DNA from: Thermoplasmatales archaeon
GTDB lineage: Archaea > Thermoplasmatota > E2 > DHVEG-1
Length of the DNA stretch: 18,720 nucleotides
Direction: 5' to 3'
Assembly (NCBI GenBank): GCA_023128855.1
Contig: JAGMDE010000032.1
Coordinates: 1-18,720 of the forward strand
Shown: positions 13,547-18,720 of the stretch, piece after piece
Numbering within the stretch: position 1 is the stretch's first letter
Layout: the number at the start of each line of letters is the position of its first letter
The notes under the pieces: model-generated
What the model was told of the DNA's origin: nothing
Database searches by the model: none
The model's input: only the letters and a program-made list of their open reading frames with translations
Program-made: the position numbers and the translations under genes

Positions 13547-15316
13547 TTATCCTGTTGATAACATTCCGCCAAATCCTACATCTACAATGTAACTTGTGAT
13601 AGCTACGACCCACACAAAAGGAACAAAATACATCAAAGTTACAAATTTATGGCTCCCTCTTAAAATACGTAATGTAAGAGACATCATGAAACAGTGTATC
13701 ACAAGTACAGTAAATATTATGATAAAATTCTGATTATAAGCTTCTGGAGAAATAAAGTTTAGTAAAGCAGGTAAATTTATCCTTTCTACATTTTGAAAAG
13801 GGTCACCTGTTTCCATCATTATAAGATTCAAATGTCGGCCTATAATTAAAGAAATATAAATAGCAAATGATATTCCAAACGTTATACCTGCAAACAACGC
13901 AATAGTTGTATTGACAATGGTTAATTTTTTCAAACGTAGGTCCCTGATCTTTCTAATGTTCTCTGCGATCATCCTAGATACTGCACGGGGATTAGCTGCA
14001 GCATATGTGGCTTCACGGAACATTTCGCTGGAACGCTGAATAAAATTACTACCCGTGTCAACTCCAAACCATTCCCATGCGGAATCATCATCAATTCTTG
14101 TTCTTAATCTTCGATAAAGATTTCTGATATGCCTTGTTAAAACTCCATAATCTTTTTCACTTAAATAATAAACAGAGTCGTTAATTCTTCCTCCTCTCAT
14201 TGTAGCTATTGATCCAAGGGCAGGTAGGAAGCTGAGGAAGTTTCTTTCTTTTCTTGTAATACTTTGTTCTTCAGTAAATACCATAATTCCAACGATCATT
14301 AATGGAGACAGAGCTAACGCAACAATGATTTCAAATGGGAGCGTCTCAATAAATGGGAGGAATAAATAATATTTTCCAAGAAATAGGATGGCACAAATTG
14401 AAATCGCTAAAATCACAGATAATTTAAAAAACCTCTCAATTTTTAGCTCCAATTCTCCTTTTTCACCTGTCAGATGCCATATTTCATCTGGTGGAACCAT
14501 GGCTTTTAATAAATACATTAACATGCCTTCGCTAACTATCAATAAAAAGGAAGATAGAAAGATGAATGTGTTCATATCTTCTGTTCCCATAATAATTGGT
14601 AAAACTATCCCCAGAGACATTACAAAAATAATAGCTATCAGCATACTTACATAAACTTCGTTAAGAATAATGACATTTTCATTACTTGTTTCATACATTG
14701 TTTTATATTCTTCAAGTACTGCACCCTGTTCAGTTTCTATAAATTCTCTATGTTCTACACCACTATCAAGACTCTGTGAAAAACGATCTAAAAAATCTTT
14801 CAATATTTTACTCGGTGTTCTTTCTGATACAAAAAGTAAGGTTTTTGATAGAGGCATACGCCATTGTGTAGAAAGTATACTGATTTTTCTTAATTCATCG
14901 CCTAAGGCACCATACACCTTTTTCCCACCAAGAATATTGATAATATCTTTAATTGCTAAATCAGAGATAGCTAAAACTCTTAGATGTGTAATAAAAAAAT
15001 GCATCTTTCCATTGATGTCATTCTCCTTATTTTTCCAAGTTATGTATGGATAAAAAACACCTAGAAATATTGGGACCATTCCCCCAACGATAAAGGTCAT
15101 GGGATTTAGACTTAAGGGTATTGGAATTAACATATCTAAGATAAATGGTGTTATAAAAACAAGTACCCCCATAACAATTAGAGGCAGCAATATTGTAGTG
15201 TAAAATTTCTTAGGATTATCAAGATTTCTATATGCAATTCTAAGTTGTTTAATAAAATCCTGTTTTTTTACAAGATCTTTTTTCTTTTTGTCTTTCTTCT
15301 TTTTTTCTTTTTCCAT
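13547..15316 (-). CDS. arlJ: Archaellum platform protein ArlJ (FlaJ)
   Basis: Polytopic membrane protein on which the archaellum is assembled and rotated by ArlI; it contains two T2SF-type (GspF-like) regions. About nine membrane segments can be drawn: near 40-62, 73-93, 222-245, 250-274, 297-320, 323-345, 458-482, 526-547 and 555-575. A large cytoplasmic, positively charged loop lies at 100-215 and a second at 345-455 (with SFLPALGSIATMRGG and DDDSAWEWFGVDTG). The 589 residues match the family. The N-terminus is exceptionally lysine-rich (MEKEKKKKDKKKKDLVKK). It starts 10 bases after the arlI stop, so the two are in one operon, as usual for archaellum loci. Confidence 0.93.
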   Translation of the reverse strand: MEKEKKKKDKKKKDLVKKQDFIKQLRIAYRNLDNPKKFYTTILLPLIVMGVLVFITPFILDMLIPIPLSLNPMTFIVGGMVPIFLGVFYPYITWKNKENDINGKMHFFITHLRVLAISDLAIKDIINILGGKKVYGALGDELRKISILSTQWRMPLSKTLLFVSERTPSKILKDFLDRFSQSLDSGVEHREFIETEQGAVLEEYKTMYETSNENVIILNEVYVSMLIAIIFVMSLGIVLPIIMGTEDMNTFIFLSSFLLIVSEGMLMYLLKAMVPPDEIWHLTGEKGELELKIERFFKLSVILAISICAILFLGKYYLFLPFIETLPFEIIVALALSPLMIVGIMVFTEEQSITRKERNFLSFLPALGSIATMRGGRINDSVYYLSEKDYGVLTRHIRNLYRRLRTRIDDDSAWEWFGVDTGSNFIQRSSEMFREATYAAANPRAVSRMIAENIRKIRDLRLKKLTIVNTTIALFAGITFGISFAIYISLIIGRHLNLIMMETGDPFQNVERINLPALLNFISPEAYNQNFIIIFTVLVIHCFMMSLTLRILRGSHKFVTLMYFVPFVWVVAITSYIVDVGFGGMLSTG

Positions 15317-15326
15317 ATTTCACTCG

Positions 15327-16991
15327 CTACAATGGTATTGGTATACCTTTTTCACCTTCCTTATAATATCCCCAAATAAACTGAACTACCTCATAGTAGT
15401 CCATAATATCTTCCTCAACCATTCTATCAAGAATGTGTTTTCTTTTGTCATATTCTAAATAAATTTCAGATGTATCTGTATATCCTGCATTTTTGGCAAT
15501 TTTTTCCTCTAAGATGAAACTGTTTCTATTTGCCTTAAAACGATGGGCATCTTCAACTGGGTCCCATTCAAAAGCAATTCTTGACATTATTCCGTCTACG
15601 GCTCTGTTGTATCCTTCAATTTCATCAATAGAAGTTACCCTCCTCATCAATTTTCCGTCTCGGTCTATAGCAAGTTGTATTACAACAAAATCAAGATTAT
15701 CCATGAACGTTTTTGGTACATTAATTGGATCTCCAGTAAAACGCTGAATAACCTTTGTAACAGTACCTGCGTGAAAAGTAGTCATACAAGGATGCCCTGT
15801 CTGCATAGCTTGAAAAACAATACTCCCCTCTGCTCCTCTAACCTCACCAGGTATGATGTAATCAGGCCTAGATCTTAATGCTGCCCTTAAAAGATCAAAT
15901 AGGTCTACCTGTCCTTCTTCAGGTCCTGAAGTTTTTGTTAATAATCGTTGCCAGACAGCATGAGGTACTTGCATTTCAGGAGTACCTTCGGCAGTATATA
16001 TCTTCTTTTCAGGTGGAATAAATGGAATTATTGCATTCATTGTAGTGGTTTTACCACAAGCAGTTCCACCGCATAAGAAAAAACTACGTCCATATTGTAA
16101 ACATATCCAGAGATATGCCGCTATACCTGAGCTAAGTGTGCCCCATTTTATGAGTTGTGTTACGCTAATCGGAGTCTCTGTAAATCGTCTAATGGTCATA
16201 CTTGGTCCTTTTAGGCTTATAGCACTGCTATAAATGATGTTCGCTCTACTTCCATCCGGTAAAACTCCATCAACTATAGGTTGCCCCTCACTTACTGGAG
16301 CATCCATTTTTTCACTTAACGTTCGTGCAAAAATATGCCCATCATCCTTACTAATTTCCACATTGGTTTTAATCATTCCAAAAACCTTATGGATAAGATG
16401 TATCTTTTCCCCTGTTACAATGTGAATATCTTCAAGATATGGATCTCTCATAAAACATTCAAGTGGTCCGCCACCCACTATATTTTTGATAATAAAATAT
16501 TCAATATTGCTTTTTTGAAGAGAAGTAGCTTTTATCTTATCTCGTTTTTTAGTTTTTTTCTTTTTCCCTTTTTTTCTCTTTTTTTCTGTTTCAGCTTCAA
16601 CTGCATTTTCATCGATAATAATAAGTTCATCTATGAGTTCATGAAGAACTTCTTTTAATTCATCATCAGTAATAACACTATCTTTTTTTGGAGCGTTTTT
16701 CACTATAAGTTTTAGTAACTCATCGTGTTTTATTTGTTCATTCTTATCTAACTGAGGTTCGATTGTATGATATTCGACTTCATCCATGTCTCTCGTTTGA
16801 TATATATGAATAAAATTTGATCCTTGCCCGGCATAAATTAAGTTTGGGTAATCTTGATCTCTTGCTTCATAAGGTAAAATAGCATATAGCTTAGGGTCAT
16901 TCATCTTCTTTTTTATATTATCAATATATTTTTTTAAATGTGGGTTTTTTTGTAGAACTTGTTCCTTTTCTTTATCATTCATTTCAGTCAT
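15327..16991 (-). CDS. arlI: Archaellum ATPase ArlI-like, copy 1 (next to arlJ)
   Basis: Hexameric secretion/motor ATPase of the type II/IV family that drives filament assembly and rotation with ArlJ. In the 554 aa: N-terminal domain with NPHLKKYI (16-23), IVGGGPLECFMRDPYLEDIH (171-190), Walker A as GGTACGKTT (308-316; Cys where Ser is usual), Asp-box as TAEGTPEM, Walker B with glutamate E383 in PDYIIPGEVRG, and His-box GHPCMTTFHAG (399-409). A lysine-rich linker (136-150) is longer than in copy 2. The start may be M1 (16991) or M4 (16982); the TATA-like box at 17002-17010 would suit a leaderless start at M4. Its orientation and 10-base gap to arlJ make this the usual arlI position. Whether the changed nucleotide-site residues weaken hydrolysis is unknown. 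Confidence 0.9.
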   Translation of the reverse strand: MTEMNDKEKEQVLQKNPHLKKYIDNIKKKMNDPKLYAILPYEARDQDYPNLIYAGQGSNFIHIYQTRDMDEVEYHTIEPQLDKNEQIKHDELLKLIVKNAPKKDSVITDDELKEVLHELIDELIIIDENAVEAETEKKRKKGKKKKTKKRDKIKATSLQKSNIEYFIIKNIVGGGPLECFMRDPYLEDIHIVTGEKIHLIHKVFGMIKTNVEISKDDGHIFARTLSEKMDAPVSEGQPIVDGVLPDGSRANIIYSSAISLKGPSMTIRRFTETPISVTQLIKWGTLSSGIAAYLWICLQYGRSFFLCGGTACGKTTTMNAIIPFIPPEKKIYTAEGTPEMQVPHAVWQRLLTKTSGPEEGQVDLFDLLRAALRSRPDYIIPGEVRGAEGSIVFQAMQTGHPCMTTFHAGTVTKVIQRFTGDPINVPKTFMDNLDFVVIQLAIDRDGKLMRRVTSIDEIEGYNRAVDGIMSRIAFEWDPVEDAHRFKANRNSFILEEKIAKNAGYTDTSEIYLEYDKRKHILDRMVEEDIMDYYEVVQFIWGYYKEGEKGIPIPL

Positions 16992-16999
16992 TTTTATTC

Positions 17000-17012
17000 C
17001 TATTATATACGG
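17000..17012 (-). promoter_or_regulatory. TATA-like box between the two arlI copies
   Basis: On the minus strand CGTATATAATAG occurs in the 105-base gap between the arlI copies. The expected transcript start (near 16980-16984) coincides with the second in-frame ATG of copy 1 at 16982, which would mean a leaderless mRNA. The rest of the gap is AT-rich and shows nothing else. Confidence 0.4.
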
Positions 17013-17096
17013 TTTTTATTTTTTCTGAAATTAAATTATCATTAGCTTTCTATCCCTTGAATCCCCTCTTTTTTCACTAATTACATTACTTTGGAT

Positions 17097-18720
17097 CTAA
17101 ATTGCTATTGGTAATGCTTTTTCGCCATCACGATAAAACGTCCAAATAAATTGAACAACTTCATAGTAATCAAATATTTTCTCTTCAACCATTCGTTCCA
17201 AGATATGTTTACGTCGATCAAACTCATCGTATATCTGAGTCGGGTCCTCAAACCCAGCCATTGTGGCTATTCTTTGTTCCAAAATAAAGCTATTTCTATT
17301 TGCCTTGAACTGATGGGTATCATCAACGGCATTCCATTCAAATGCCTTTCTTGACATAATACCATCAGCTTCCTTGTTGAATCCTTCAATTTCATCTACT
17401 GAAAGAACTCTTCTGAGTCTTTTTCCTTTACGCTCAACAGCCATTTGAATTAACACAACATCTAAGTTGTCCATGAACGTTTTTGGAATGTTAATAGGAT
17501 GACCAGTGAATCGTTGAATAACTTTAGTTACAGATCCTGCATGGAATGTTGTTACAACAGGGTGCCCTGTTTGCATTGCTTGAAATACAACACGCCCTTC
17601 TATACCTCTTGTCTCACCAGGTATAATATAATCGGGCCTTGATCTTAATCCTGCTAAAAGAAGGGCCCCTTCATCAATGTGCCCTTCCTTAGGACCAGTT
17701 GATCTGGTGAGTAACTGTTGCCATACTGCATGGGGAACCTGTACTTCAGGAGTGTTTTCGACAGAATATATCTTTTTTTCTGGTGGAATAAATACAAACA
17801 TAGCATTTGCCGTCGTTGTTTTACCTGATGCTGTTTCGCCGCATACAAAAATACTGCGTCCATAATTTAGGCATAGCCATAGATATGCTGCAATCCCTGC
17901 ATTAATTGTTCCCCAATTTATAAGCTGGGTTATACTAATTGGAGTTTCACTAAACTTACGAACAGTCATAGTAGGTCCTTTAAGACTTATGTCTTTACTG
18001 TGAATAATATTGACTCTGCTACCATCTGGAAGTGTACCATCTGCAATAGGTTGTCCTTCACTAACAGGACTACCAATTTTCTCTGCAAATTCCTGTGAAA
18101 ATCTATTTGCCCACTTTTTATCAATATGAATGTTCGTCTTAACCATGTCAAAAACTTTATGGATAAGATGTACATTTTCTCCTGTTATAATGTGAATATC
18201 TTCAATATATGGATCTCGCATAAACGGTTCAAGAGGTCCGCCACCAACAATGTCTTTTATTATATCGTATTCAATAAACATTTTTTCTATGGAGGTTACC
18301 TTTATTTTCCCTCCTTTAGATTTACTTACTTTTCCCCCAGCATTTTCATCTACGGTGACAACCAGATCCATGACTTCTCTGATTGCTTTTCTTAGTTCAT
18401 CCTGAGTTTTAATTTTTGTTTTTAGATGAGCTTTTTCATATATACGTTCTAGAATAATTTTACGCTTTTCTTGTGTTTCTTTATCTAATTCAGGTGCAAT
18501 AGCATGATATTCAGGTTTTTCCATATCTCTTGTTTTAAATACATGAATAAAAACTACACCTTTGGTGGTATAAATGAGATTAGGATATTCTTCTTCTTTA
18601 ACATCTCGAGGAACTTTACTATAAAATGTAGGTCTTTCCGTCTTTTTTTCAACTTCTTCAACGTACTTTTTAAGATGAGGGTTATCCTTCAGCAATTTTT
18701 CTACTTCAGCTTTTTCTATT
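17097..18720 (-). CDS. arlI: Archaellum ATPase ArlI-like, copy 2, open at the right edge
   Basis: Second ATPase of the same family, collinear with copy 1 over its whole length (shared blocks DNPHLKKYV, VGGGPLEPFMRDPYIEDIH, SEGQPIADGTLPDGSR, HPVVTTFHAGSVTKVIQRFT). The frame is open to the last base of the window (residues IEKAEVEK precede the TTG at 18695), and by comparison with copy 1 the real start lies a few codons outside. Walker A is GETASGKTT, the Asp-box reads SVENTPEV, Walker B is PDYIIPGETRG, and the His-box is GHPVVTTFHAG. These motifs are closer to those expected of an active ATPase than those of copy 1. The lysine-rich linker is shorter. In typical archaellum loci arlH would precede it, beyond the window. 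Confidence 0.9.
   Translation of the reverse strand, partial: IEKAEVEKLLKDNPHLKKYVEEVEKKTERPTFYSKVPRDVKEEEYPNLIYTTKGVVFIHVFKTRDMEKPEYHAIAPELDKETQEKRKIILERIYEKAHLKTKIKTQDELRKAIREVMDLVVTVDENAGGKVSKSKGGKIKVTSIEKMFIEYDIIKDIVGGGPLEPFMRDPYIEDIHIITGENVHLIHKVFDMVKTNIHIDKKWANRFSQEFAEKIGSPVSEGQPIADGTLPDGSRVNIIHSKDISLKGPTMTVRKFSETPISITQLINWGTINAGIAAYLWLCLNYGRSIFVCGETASGKTTTANAMFVFIPPEKKIYSVENTPEVQVPHAVWQQLLTRSTGPKEGHIDEGALLLAGLRSRPDYIIPGETRGIEGRVVFQAMQTGHPVVTTFHAGSVTKVIQRFTGHPINIPKTFMDNLDVVLIQMAVERKGKRLRRVLSVDEIEGFNKEADGIMSRKAFEWNAVDDTHQFKANRNSFILEQRIATMAGFEDPTQIYDEFDRRKHILERMVEEKIFDYYEVVQFIWTFYRDGEKALPIAI

Noticed and set aside
17097..18695. TTG at 18695 as the true start of the second arlI
   Set aside because: The frame stays open to the window edge, and the residues upstream resemble the N-terminus of the other copy, so the gene is cut by the window.

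Overview
AT-rich archaeal DNA. The evidence for Archaea is direct: a eukaryotic/archaeal-type DNA primase large subunit with its four cluster cysteines, four archaellins with class III (prepilin-type) signal peptides, archaellum ATPases (ArlI) and membrane platform (ArlJ), TATA-box promoters, and a PGF-type C-terminal sorting tail. A euryarchaeal, possibly Thermoplasmatota-like, host is my inference from overall character only; no marker in the window fixes the lineage.

Layout. (1) 1-1020 is the edge of a mobile region: the C-terminal part of a tyrosine recombinase whose last codons run into the 3' end of a tRNA(CAU) gene on the opposite strand, followed by a decayed TnpB remnant that has lost its N-terminal half and its zinc ribbon. 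(2) 1119-3640 is a housekeeping block: a 49-aa small protein on the minus strand, the priL-tmk pair (ATGA overlap), a promoter-equipped structured RNA candidate of about 69 nt, tRNA-Glu(CUC), a MoaD/ThiS-like sulfur carrier and tRNA-Ser(CGA). (3) 3733-5891 holds two tandem paralogous surface proteins with signal peptide, ectodomain rich in N-glycosylation sequons and C-terminal membrane anchor. (4) 5969-9303 is a mixed block: endonuclease III, two small unknown proteins, a winged-helix protein, a PGF-anchored surface protein, a lipoprotein and an unrecognised 145-aa protein. (5) 9390-18720 is an archaellum locus: regulatory repeats and a TATA box, three tandem archaellins in one operon, a terminator, a fourth archaellin, then on the minus strand a PPi-type phosphofructokinase, arlJ and two tandem arlI-like ATPases, the second running off the right edge.

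How the parts fit. The archaellins are filament subunits. They would be processed by a prepilin peptidase not seen here and assembled by ArlI (cytoplasmic hexameric ATPase) on ArlJ (membrane platform). The stator and switch genes arlC/D/E, F, G and H are not in the window; arlF/G/H are expected further right, upstream of the minus-strand arlI copies. The locus is unusual in having two adjacent arlI paralogs with different nucleotide-site motifs, a glycolytic gene between filament and motor genes, and archaellin 5' ends that look like mosaics of one another. The least explained element is the hairpin RNA candidate at 3086-3154.
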